DNA of 8,013 bases from CAZEJK01 sp964512045 (GCA_964512045.1 CAZEJK010000235.1:1-8013), one strand, 5' to 3'; numbered from the stretch's first letter, positions 1 through 6,383 are shown. Program-made: numbers and translations. Notes: generated from the sequence alone by a model not told the origin.

Positions 1-850
1 CCGTAGAGGTCGAAGCCGAACGGCAGCTCGTAGTCAGCGGCGCCGTCATCGGTACCCGACAAGGTCAGCTCTGTTCCGCTCGAGGAGATGTCCTGGAACG
101 CCGGATTGCGCGTGCCAGACGCGCTGTGGGCATAGGTGTACCCGAAGCTGTCAGGGCCGCCGTTGGGGCTGAGAACGGTGACCGCGTAGTCCTCGACCTC
201 ACCGTCGGCGGCAGCACCGGAGGGAGCGAGGCCGCCTGCGCTGCTGATCCTGAAGCGGGCAAAGGAGGTGGTTCCCGAAAGCGCTGCCGGCGGCACGGAC
301 ACGGTCAGGCTGTTCGAGCCCGCATCCAGTGGCTCGGCGGTGAGCACCTGATCGCCGGCCTCCATCCAGCTGCCGTCGGCGGCGAAGTCGATCCAGCCGT
401 CGAGGCTGGCGGATCCGAGGGAGGAGGTGACCCGAACCGAGGCGGTCTCACCCGGGAAGAGCGGTGAGGTGAGCAGCACCCCGTCCTCGTCGTCGAGGCA
501 GGCGCCGACGGTCGACAGGCCGAGATCATCGTCGTCGCCCGTGGCGTCGAGCGGTGACGACGCGTCGAGCTCGGTGTCGACGCAGGACCCGAGGTACAGC
601 GGTAGCTCGGGGTCGACGCCGTGCGTGGCTCCGGCTGAAGCGCTGAGCGTTCCGTAGGAGTCCGGGGCGTCGCCAAGATCGAGCCCCTCGATGCGTACGC
701 GGTAGTCCTCGACCTCGCCCGAGAGGGCAAGCCCGGTCGGCGCGAGGCCGCCCGTCGCCGAGCAGCGGAAGCGGGCATAGGTAAAGCCCGGCACCGCGTC
801 CGCCGGCACCGCCACGTTGACCACGGCGGTCGAGCCCGAGGCGAACGCCG
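1..850 (-). pseudogene. C-terminal segment of a broken modular surface protein (GEVEDY repeats); continues off the left edge
   Basis: The minus frame whose codons begin at 839 is open from about 850 to the window edge. It encodes a secreted-type modular protein. It starts inside a repeat (SGSTAVVNVAVPADAVPG), reaches a first GEVEDY motif at 719-702, then LGDAPDSYGT at about 682-650, a DDEDGV stretch, and a second GEVEDY motif at 203-186. The two GEVEDY motifs are exactly 172 codons apart, which is one repeat unit. After the second comes PDSFGYTYAHSASGT and a segment ending ELPFGFDLYG at the edge. GEVEDY-type domains are known from large bacterial extracellular proteins, usually beside SdrD-B and DUF11 modules. 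The first unit here lacks roughly its first 80-100 residues, and the SdrD-B module just upstream is in a different frame, so this is the tail of a disrupted gene rather than an independent one. No start codon with a ribosome binding site was found. Binding role is unknown. Confidence 0.75.
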
Positions 851-1640
851 TTGATGCCGCTCTCGACAGCGGAATCGAAACGGCCGTCGTTGTCGTCGTC
901 GAGCCAGACGAGGTTGCCGAGGCTCAGCGGACCGATGTCGAAGATCAGGCCGGCGTCGATCGAGTCGTTGAGCTCGCCGCTGGTCAGCGTGACCACCGGG
1001 GTGAGACCGGTGGCCGGATCAGCGTCCGAGTCCACGTCGTCTGCCACCGTGTCGCGGGTGGTGAAGCCGGAGGCAACCGGCGGCTGGACGACCTCGACGA
1101 AGTACGGCACTCCGGGCCGAAGGCCCTCGAAGCGGTAGAAGCCGGGGTTGGCGAAGCGGTCGTCAGCGGTGCCGGTGGTGCTCACCGGGGCTCCGTCGTC
1201 CCCGCCCTGATCGGCCGCGGTGACGTCGAAGCCGACCGGCGGTGTGAAGCAGACGAAGTAGTCGCCCGGCGAGAGATCAGAGAGCTCATACCAGCCCGGG
1301 ACGCCAGCGGCGTCGTCTGCGGTGATGGTGCTCGATACCGGCACGTCGTCGTTGGTCCGCGGCAGGCCGTCGGGGCCGGGCGCAAACAGCGCCACGGGGA
1401 CGTCGTTGATGCCCGTGGTACCGTCGTCCTGGACACCGTTGCCGTTCGTGTCGAGCCAGACGAGGTCGCCCAGCGCCGCGGGCTCGGTGGGCTCGATGAC
1501 GATCCCGACCTTGGGTGGCTCGGCGTTCACGGAGCCGCCGTCCACGCGATCGGCGGCGAATGCGAACGAGTTCCAGGCGATCTCGCCGGAGACGGGGCTC
1601 AGAGGATCGGCGGCGATCGGCGCGTCGGCCGGCGCGACGA
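848..1640 (-). pseudogene. Middle segment of the broken surface protein: SdrD B-like repeats
   Basis: The minus frame whose codons begin at 1545 carries the middle of the same surface protein. From about 1629 it reads the end of a DUF11-type region (SPVSGEIAWNSFAF, then AEPPKVGIVIEP). SdrD-B module starts follow: LGDLVWLDTNGNGVQDDG near 1473-1420 and LGNLVWLDDDNDGRFD near 918-870. SdrD-B domains are calcium-binding, immunoglobulin-like repeats that form stalks in cell-surface proteins, and the Asp/Asn-rich loops seen here match that. The second module stops after ESGINGV at about 850. The frame stays open to a stop at 526, but beyond about 850 the translation turns Arg/Gly-rich with no surface-protein character, while another frame takes up the recognisable protein. 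A GTG at 1545 could be called a start, but it falls inside a recognisable domain and has no ribosome binding site. Confidence 0.7.
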
Positions 1641-2309
1641 GGCGGGCACGAACGCCAGCTCCGGGGGGAGGAGGTCGGCGACGACCGGGTCGACGAGGGG
1701 GTCGCTGGCCTGGATCTCGTTGTCGATGTCGAGGCGAAAGTCGATGATCTGTCCGGGCAGGTAGGGGCCCGAGGAGAGCTCGAGCTTGCGCGGGGAGGAC
1801 AGGGTGTAGTCCGCGCTCACGTCGAAGCTGAAGCAGTCGCTATCCGTGCCGTTGGCCGGCCCCGAGGTGGTCGTGGCGGTGTAGGCGCCGTCGACGCAGT
1901 TCTCGACCTGGGTTCCGACCGGGACCGGGTTGCCCGAGCTGTCGGGATCGACCACCCTTGCTTCGATCCGCGCGCGGTTGCTCGCGCTGGTGGGCTGCAT
2001 GCCCACCAGAACCGGTCCGCTGAAGTCCCAGCCCACCTCGGTGACGTACTCCCCTGCGCCCAACGCCGGGATGTTGAAGGTCGCGTTGGTGCTGCCGGGC
2101 GATGAGCCGAGCGCAAACGGACCGCCAAGATTGGTGGTGTAGTTGATGTTTACCAGTGCTGAGTAGTTCGTGTACTGCCCGGTCGTCACCGAAATCACGC
2201 CGAGCTCGACGGGCACGGGATCGGTGACGGTGAGGCTGTCGAGGTCGATGTTGCCGTCGTTCTCGATGACGACATCGTAGAAGAAGTCCTGGCCTACGGC
2301 CGGCGACAC
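1599..2309 (-). pseudogene. N-terminal segment of the broken surface protein: DUF11-like region
   Basis: From a GTG at 2309 this frame gives 236 residues before a TGA at 1599. It begins AVGQDFFYDVVIENDGNIDL and continues with LTVTDPVPVELG, the usual opening of DUF11-type beta-sandwich repeats found in bacterial extracellular proteins. A second unit starts near residue 170 (YLPGQIIDFRLDIDNEIQ) and runs to LLPPELAFVPAS at about 1650. After that the frame drifts into Arg/Pro-rich sequence and stops, while the family sequence resumes in another frame at about 1629, with the interior of the second unit missing. There is no signal peptide. GGAGG lies 4 bases upstream of the GTG, so translation could start here, but the domain seems to need more N-terminal sequence. 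I take it as the 5' surviving piece of one disrupted gene; a short secreted fragment is much less likely. Confidence 0.7.
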
Positions 2310-2424
2310 GAAGCCTCCGCCGAGACGCCGGCTTCCACAATCTCGGCGGCGTAGTTTCAGCGTTGTTCACTCCGATTGTGGCGGCCCGGGTGGGCGCAAA
2401 GGCGGCGGAGCTGGCAGCTCCCAA
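2310..2424 (-). pseudogene. Possible degraded 5' remnant of the surface protein gene
   Basis: Just upstream of the DUF11 segment, short stretches in two other minus frames read like parts of the same protein: AATIGVNNAETT in the frame beginning at 2424, and AAEIVEAGVSAEAS in the third frame near 2350-2310, which then meets a TAG. This suggests further small indels and loss of the true 5' end, including any signal peptide. The match is weak and rests only on amino acid style, so chance coding is possible. Confidence 0.3.
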
Positions 2425-2598
2425 CCGCCGTCATCTCGACCGAGCCTTCGTGGCCGCGCTGCTGGCTTGGACCAGCCTCGCTTCGTTGGCTCCGCTGAGG
2501 GCATGGCGAGCGGAGAGATCCCTGGCTGACGGCTCCGGCGACTCTGGGTCGACGATCCGGTGTCCGGTGGCCGAGTGCTGCGACGAGTCGCTTCAGGG
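2425..2598 (-). other. Intergenic gap downstream of the peptidase gene
   Basis: These 174 bases separate the peptidase stop from the surface-protein remnants. I see no convincing gene, no hairpin followed by a T tract that would end the peptidase transcript, and no clear promoter reading into the remnant. Apart from one copy of a short dispersed repeat (listed separately), nothing in it is recognisable. Confidence 0.5.
2449..2477 (+). repeat. Dispersed 29-bp repeat, copy 1
   Basis: This stretch matches 5353-5381 at 26 of 29 positions in the same orientation. Both copies contain an imperfect or perfect dyad built on GCTGG...CCAGC. The two copies flank the peptidase gene, one just after its stop and one just before its start. 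The look is that of a small palindromic intergenic repeat, but two copies in one window cannot show how widespread it is. Confidence 0.5.
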
Positions 2599-5298
2599 TT
2601 ACATCTTCGGCTCGAAGGCCGGGTTGTCCGCGGGCGGCAGCAGGAGGGCGTTCAGCAGGAGCGGGTAGGTGGCCGGCGTGGACGACCGGAACTGGGGCTG
2701 GAAGCCGAAGAGGACGATCTGACCGGGGCCGCTACGGAGATAGACCATCGCCGGAACGTTGGCGAGAAGCTCCTCGTGCTCGGCGTAGCCGCTGATGAGA
2801 ATGTCGTTCTCCGGGTGGACCGCAATGACGCGGCGGTCGGTATCGGCGACCGGGATCGAGGTGGCGAAGAGAGGTCGGCCTTCGGAGAAGACGCCCAGGT
2901 GTGATGGGAGGCCCCAGGTGAGCGGGTGGTCTTGGAGAACGTCCACTGCGAGGAGTGCGCCCGGGACCTTGAGGCCCTGGTCGGCGAGCCTGTCGGAGAT
3001 GTCACGGGCGGGAAGCGGGATGAGCGGTGGTTTTAGGGGCTCCTCGCCCCGTCCTTCTGGGGCCTCCGGGCCGGCGGGCGCGGGAAGGTCGAGGTGCTCG
3101 AGGACGAGCTCTGTAGAACGGCCCCAGGACACGATCGTACCGCCAGCATCGAGGAGCGCGACGCATGCGTTCAGGCCTGCTGTGCCGAGGCCCTGACGGT
3201 AGGCGGGGGCGAGGTCCACTTCGCGGTAGGAATGCTCAGGGCCGGAGCGCTCGCCATCGACCAGCACGTCGGCATCGCTGTCGGGGAGGATGAGGACGTC
3301 GAAGCGGGTGGCGAGGTCGGCGTTGGCCACGTCCTCGGGTCGAAGCCGGGTGAACTCGATGCCGAGGGAGTCGAGGACGAAGCGGGTCCAGCCGGCGTCC
3401 ATATCGTGGCGCCAGGTCTCGACCAGTGCGATCCGCGGCTCGGTGAGCGGCACCGTGTCGGCGTCGGGAAGCTCGTCGAGGATGGTCGGGGTCATGCGCA
3501 GTGGTTTGATGAGCTTTCGTGCCGTGTCGTGGTGGCCGTCGATGGCGACCAGAAAGGTGCCTGAGGCCAGGTCGGGTGTCGTTTCCACGGTGCGAGCCAC
3601 GTTGAGGCCAGCTTCGAGCGCTGCGAACGCCAGCTTGAAGCAGTCGGTGCTGCGGGCGGGGCAGGCGAGCACTGAGGCTGTGCTGGGGAGTGTGCCAGGA
3701 ATGGGTGGAGACGGGCTCCAGGCGGGGGGGAGGGGGCTGATCGTGGTGTCGAGGACGTCGCGATCAACGGTGATCTCGGAGTGGCGGAGGCCTGCGTGTA
3801 GCGGTAGGGACCAGCTGGTGACATCGTACGGTCGGATCGCCTCGCCGCCGGGCTCGTACCGGCGAACCGGGTACTGCTGGGCTTCCATCACCTCCTTGAT
3901 GAACGGCCGGTACGGCTGCGCCAAGTCGACGACGATGTCGCCCGTGTTGAACGTGCGGTCACCGAGCTGCACGGTCCCGGTCAGCTCGGAGACCTGGACG
4001 CCGTGGCGTTGGAGGAGCTCGACGAGGTCGGCCAGGACGCCGGGGTCGCGCTGCTCGCGGGGTACGATGTAGGCGAACGGTGGCTCGCTGCGACCCTGCG
4101 TGACCTGTTGGCGCGCCAGATTGTTTCTGAGCTTCAGGATCTCTCGGCGGTTGACGCTTGCGGTGCGGAGGATCGAGCGCATGGAGGAGAGCTCGTAGCG
4201 GACGATGTCCCCGAGCCGCCACCACCCTCCCGGCCATGGCGCGGGCATGTTGACGCTGATGTCATACTCGCTCAGGCCCTTGCCCCACACCTTGAGCTCG
4301 GTGGGCTCGATGAAGACCGGTGCCGCGAGCCGGCAGCTTGCCGCCTCGGTGAGGAACGCGATCACGTTCTTCCACAGGGGGGTCTCGGTGGAGCCAGGCC
4401 AGTAGTTGTCGAACAGGTAGTGGCTGGCGACCCCGGTGAGGCCGTCAGCGCCCATGTCACGCGACAGGTTGGCGCCGAACACCGCCATCCAGTGCCACAG
4501 GTCCGCCGGAACGTTCTCGGCGATCGGGTCGTGGTTCGGCGGGACGAAGTAGCGCGGACCGGTGGAGCCCATCTGGTGCTTCTCGACCAAGACGTGGGGA
4601 AACCACTCGGTGCTGGCGATCCGGTCGATGACGCGGGTGTCGGCCTGGGTGAGCGCCACGAAGTCTCGGTTGTTGTCGTGGCCGACGTAGGCGTGGTACA
4701 GGCCCGGCAGCGAGGAGCCTTCGTACGGTGTGCCACTGGTGGCGCGGAAGTGCTCCACGACCATGTCCATGCCGTCCGGGTTGTGGCAGGGGACCACCAT
4801 GAGCACGACGTTGTCGAGGGCGGTCAGCAGGTCGGGATCTTCAGTTGTGGCGATCTCGTGGACGAACAGTGGGAGCATCTGGCTCGGGCCCACCTCTGAG
4901 GAGTGCATCGACAGCGTTGTGTACACGAACACCCGTCCCTCGTCGATGAAGGTGAGGCGCTCGGGTGGGGTGAGGGTGGGGTCGAGCGCGAGAGCGCGGT
5001 TGATCTCGCGGAGTGCGTCGAGGCGGGCGAGGTTTGCTGGTGAGGAGAGAAACGCAAGGTACATCGGTCGGTCCTGTGGCGAGCGGCCGACCTCGATCAT
5101 CTCGATCCGATCAGACTGCGCCGCGATCGATTGTACGGTCATGATGAGCTGGTCGTAGTCCATCAGATGGCCGTCGGCGCCGGGGGTGAACCCGAGGAGT
5201 GACTCCGGCGTGGGGATATCGGCCGCGGCGAGAGGCTGTGCGGCCGCCAGGATGGCGACAAGGGCTGTTGCGAGTGCTGCGATCGTGGCGCGAGACAT
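2599..5298 (-). CDS. Secreted M14-family zinc carboxypeptidase with C-terminal GATase1-like domain
   Basis: This 899-residue protein probably cleaves C-terminal residues from peptides, or trims cell-wall peptides, outside the cytoplasm. Residues 1-26 form a signal peptide ending ALA-rich (AAAQPLAAA). The M14 catalytic domain covers roughly 35-380. It has the zinc motif HSSE (H132, E135), a third zinc ligand H241 (VEKHQMG), the substrate-carboxylate pair N210-R211 (HDNNRDF) and the catalytic glutamate E318 (AFLTEAAS). All the key residues of an active M14 enzyme are therefore present. A Pro-rich linker (about 521-538) leads to a C-terminal region with a GATase1-like fold pattern, ending GQIVLFGFQPQFR and NALLLPP, as in other large bacterial M14 enzymes; its role is unknown. 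The ATG at 5298 is chosen because GGAGG lies 8 bases upstream and the signal peptide starts there. An in-frame ATG at 5484 would add 62 residues read from intergenic hairpins. The natural substrate cannot be told. Confidence 0.92.
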   Translation of the reverse strand: MSRATIAALATALVAILAAAQPLAAADIPTPESLLGFTPGADGHLMDYDQLIMTVQSIAAQSDRIEMIEVGRSPQDRPMYLAFLSSPANLARLDALREINRALALDPTLTPPERLTFIDEGRVFVYTTLSMHSSEVGPSQMLPLFVHEIATTEDPDLLTALDNVVLMVVPCHNPDGMDMVVEHFRATSGTPYEGSSLPGLYHAYVGHDNNRDFVALTQADTRVIDRIASTEWFPHVLVEKHQMGSTGPRYFVPPNHDPIAENVPADLWHWMAVFGANLSRDMGADGLTGVASHYLFDNYWPGSTETPLWKNVIAFLTEAASCRLAAPVFIEPTELKVWGKGLSEYDISVNMPAPWPGGWWRLGDIVRYELSSMRSILRTASVNRREILKLRNNLARQQVTQGRSEPPFAYIVPREQRDPGVLADLVELLQRHGVQVSELTGTVQLGDRTFNTGDIVVDLAQPYRPFIKEVMEAQQYPVRRYEPGGEAIRPYDVTSWSLPLHAGLRHSEITVDRDVLDTTISPLPPAWSPSPPIPGTLPSTASVLACPARSTDCFKLAFAALEAGLNVARTVETTPDLASGTFLVAIDGHHDTARKLIKPLRMTPTILDELPDADTVPLTEPRIALVETWRHDMDAGWTRFVLDSLGIEFTRLRPEDVANADLATRFDVLILPDSDADVLVDGERSGPEHSYREVDLAPAYRQGLGTAGLNACVALLDAGGTIVSWGRSTELVLEHLDLPAPAGPEAPEGRGEEPLKPPLIPLPARDISDRLADQGLKVPGALLAVDVLQDHPLTWGLPSHLGVFSEGRPLFATSIPVADTDRRVIAVHPENDILISGYAEHEELLANVPAMVYLRSGPGQIVLFGFQPQFRSSTPATYPLLLNALLLPPADNPAFEPKM

Positions 5299-5306
5299 GA
5301 TGGCCA

Positions 5307-5311
5307 CCTCC
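5307..5311 (-). promoter_or_regulatory. Ribosome binding site of the peptidase gene
   Basis: GGAGG on the minus strand, 8 bases before the ATG at 5298. It decides the start against the longer in-frame ATG at 5484, which has no such site and would place the signal peptide internally. Confidence 0.8.
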
Positions 5312-5318
5312 GGCCTGG

Positions 5319-5324
5319 ATTGTA
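5319..5324 (-). promoter_or_regulatory. Possible -10 box of the peptidase promoter
   Basis: TACAAT on the minus strand resembles a sigma-70 -10 box. No good -35 hexamer lies 16-18 bases upstream (TTCCCT at 17). Transcription would begin about at 5312, leaving a leader of only some 14 bases with the ribosome binding site at its very start. The gene must have its own promoter if the upstream terminator works, but this site is only a candidate. Confidence 0.3.
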
Positions 5325-5326
5325 GA

Positions 5327-5344
5327 CCTGTTCTCAGAGACAGG
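5327..5344. promoter_or_regulatory. CCTGT-N8-ACAGG dyad, possible operator
   Basis: Two 5-base arms, CCTGT and ACAGG, are separated by 8 bases. Most of the interior is itself a palindrome (TCTC-A-GAGA). The spacing equals that of the proteobacterial LexA box (CTGT-N8-ACAG), though the AT-rich centre usual there is absent. It lies just upstream of the candidate -10 box of the peptidase gene, where a repressor could act. A chance match is possible. Confidence 0.3.
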
Positions 5345-5352
5345 GAAACGAA

Positions 5353-5381
5353 CGTGGCCTCGCTGCTGGCTCGGGCCAGCC
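5353..5381 (+). repeat. Dispersed 29-bp repeat, copy 2
   Basis: Matches 2449-2477 at 26 of 29 positions in direct orientation. This copy holds a perfect 6-bp dyad, GCTGGC-TCGG-GCCAGC, at 5365-5380; in the other copy the innermost pair of the stem is lost. It sits between the peptidase start and a larger palindrome, in the untranslated region. Confidence 0.5.
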
Positions 5382-5390
5382 AGCCATCTA

Positions 5391-5421
5391 CGTAGCTGCG
5401 GGGGCAAACCCCGCAGCTACG
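5391..5421. repeat. Perfect 13-bp inverted repeat
   Basis: CGTAGCTGCGGGG at 5391-5403 pairs perfectly with its complement at 5409-5421 across a 5-base loop (GCAAA). The stem is very GC-rich and would be stable in DNA or RNA. Neither strand has a T tract after it, so it is not a typical Rho-independent terminator. It lies between the sigma factor terminator and the peptidase promoter region. Possible roles are an operator, an RNA-stabilising stem or part of a palindromic intergenic element. Confidence 0.7.
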
Positions 5422-5482
5422 AGCACGGTACGGACTTGTCTGTAAGCGCGCGGTCTGGACGCTTGGAGGTGTCTCATCAAAC

Positions 5483-5508
5483 AACGGGACTGCGGTTGCA
5501 GTCCCGTT
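5483..5508 (-). terminator. Hairpin terminator after the sigma factor gene
   Basis: An 11-bp perfect stem (AACGGGACTGC and its complement) with a 4-base loop begins 34 bases after the sigma factor stop. On the minus strand it is followed by GTTTGATG, which is only moderately T-rich. Position and stem strength support a Rho-independent terminator separating the sigma factor from the peptidase; the weak T tract leaves some doubt about efficiency. Confidence 0.65.
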
Positions 5509-5542
5509 TGGTGGGTTGCGTGTCTCTGGTCGGCGTCAGGTG

Positions 5543-6202
5543 TCAGGAGGCGGCGGTAGCTCCGGCGTCGGCGGTGCTCGAGGAGCCGAAGATCGCCTGG
5601 ACGTCGATGGAGCCGTCACGCAGCTTCTCGGGTGCTTCGGTCAGGTAGTTGTACTGCTTGCCGTACTGCAGCAGCGCCTTCTCCATCATCCTTCGGCCGC
5701 GGTAGAGCCTGGACATGACGGTTCCAACCGGAATTCCCAGAACATCCGCGATCTCTTTGTACGCCATCTCATTCAGGTCCGCGAGGAGGACGACGACCTT
5801 GTAGTCATGAGGGAGCTGCGTCAACGCCTCCTGGACGCGTCCATCCATCTCCGAGTTGAGAAACAGCGACTCCGGGTCGGACAGGAAGTTCTTGTCGGAC
5901 TCCAGCAGCGACTCCTCGACTCCTTCCTGGACGTCATCAAAGTCGACGGTTGTCGGCTGGACTTTCTGCTTGCGGTACGAGTTGATGAATGAGTTCTTGA
6001 GAATCTTGAAGAGCCACGCTTTGAGGTTGGTGCCCTCGGTGAAGCGGTCGTAGTACTTGAACGCCTTCAGATACGTCTCCTGCAGGAGGTCTTCGGCGTC
6101 CTCGGGTGAGCGGGTCATTCGCAATGCGGTCTTGTAGAGCTGATCCCGATAGGGGAGTGCGCCGTCCGCGAAGTTCCACATTGTGATCTCGGCAGTGCTC
6201 AT
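5543..6202 (-). CDS. ECF-type RNA polymerase sigma factor (sigma-70 family)
   Basis: This 219-residue protein directs RNA polymerase to a set of promoters, probably in response to a stress or envelope signal. Region 2 spans about residues 14-80, with the core-binding and -10 recognition segment EDAEDLLQETYLKAFKYYDR near 34-53 and then NLKAWLFKILKNSFINSYRK. Region 4 spans about 118-180, with the helix-turn-helix AYKEIADVLGIPVGTVMSRL (147-166) and YRGRRMM. Between them is an acidic linker (about 87-115). The overall style is that of the SigR/SigH-like ECF sigma factors. A tail of about 37 residues (183-219) follows region 4 and ends Ser/Ala-rich, probably disordered. The ATG at 6202 has GGAGG 5 bases upstream. 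No anti-sigma factor gene is adjacent on either side, although many ECF sigma factors have one next to them, so control may be transcriptional, post-transcriptional or by a partner elsewhere. It has its own promoter and terminator and is likely a single-gene unit. Confidence 0.94.
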   Translation of the reverse strand: MSTAEITMWNFADGALPYRDQLYKTALRMTRSPEDAEDLLQETYLKAFKYYDRFTEGTNLKAWLFKILKNSFINSYRKQKVQPTTVDFDDVQEGVEESLLESDKNFLSDPESLFLNSEMDGRVQEALTQLPHDYKVVVLLADLNEMAYKEIADVLGIPVGTVMSRLYRGRRMMEKALLQYGKQYNYLTEAPEKLRDGSIDVQAIFGSSSTADAGATAAS

Positions 6203-6219
6203 GGTGACCTCCAGTCACC
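6203..6219. promoter_or_regulatory. Inverted repeat surrounding the sigma factor ribosome binding site
   Basis: Read on the minus strand the sequence is GGTGAC-TGGAG-GTCACC, directly followed by the ATG. The arms are perfect 6-base complements, and the GGAGG ribosome binding site (6212-6208) occupies the loop plus the first base of the second arm. It could be an operator just downstream of the promoter, or an RNA hairpin tuning translation. Transcription predicted to start near 6217 would clip the outer arm, which favours a DNA-level role. Confidence 0.5.
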
Positions 6220-6223
6220 TGTG

Positions 6224-6252
6224 AATATAGGGTTGGTCTTAGAGTTTGTCAA
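6224..6252 (-). promoter_or_regulatory. Sigma-70 type promoter of the sigma factor gene
   Basis: On the minus strand a perfect -35 box TTGACA (6252-6247) is followed after exactly 17 bases by TATATT (6229-6224), one mismatch from the consensus -10. AT-rich sequence upstream (about 6255-6300) could act as an UP element. The predicted start is near 6217, giving a leader of about 15 bases. The sigma factor gene therefore seems to be read by the housekeeping sigma factor; I see no second promoter of its own type. Confidence 0.8.
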
Positions 6253-6383
6253 GGGTCTTTCTAAGAAATTACCAAATTATCTTCGTATTGGCTTGAATTC
6301 TGCCCCTCAGCCAGTACTTTGCCGCGGAGTGGCGTTCGGATACAGAGTTGAACGGTGGGAGGAGGATCTGATGCGGGAGACGA

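Noticed and set aside
526..847. Continuation of the SdrD-B frame to the stop at 526
   Set aside because: Beyond about 850 the translation becomes Arg/Gly-rich and loses family character, while the GEVEDY sequence lies in another frame.
817..1764. Long open frame on the plus strand opposite the surface protein (315 codons)
   Set aside because: Its translation is Val/Glu/Gly/Arg-rich with no domain, and the minus strand carries recognisable SdrD-B sequence. It is a product of high GC content.
1599..2309. Single-base sequencing error as the sole cause of the frame change near 1640
   Set aside because: One base would restore the frame but not the missing interior of the DUF11 unit; the sequence on either side belongs to distant parts of the domain.
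4003..4899. Long open frame on the plus strand opposite the peptidase (298 codons)
   Set aside because: It lies antisense to the catalytic domain with all M14 residues on the minus strand, and has no ribosome binding site or recognisable domain.
5299..5484. N-terminal extension of the peptidase to an ATG at 5484
   Set aside because: The extra 62 residues would be translated through hairpins and a repeat, would bury the signal peptide, and the ATG at 5298 has its own GGAGG.
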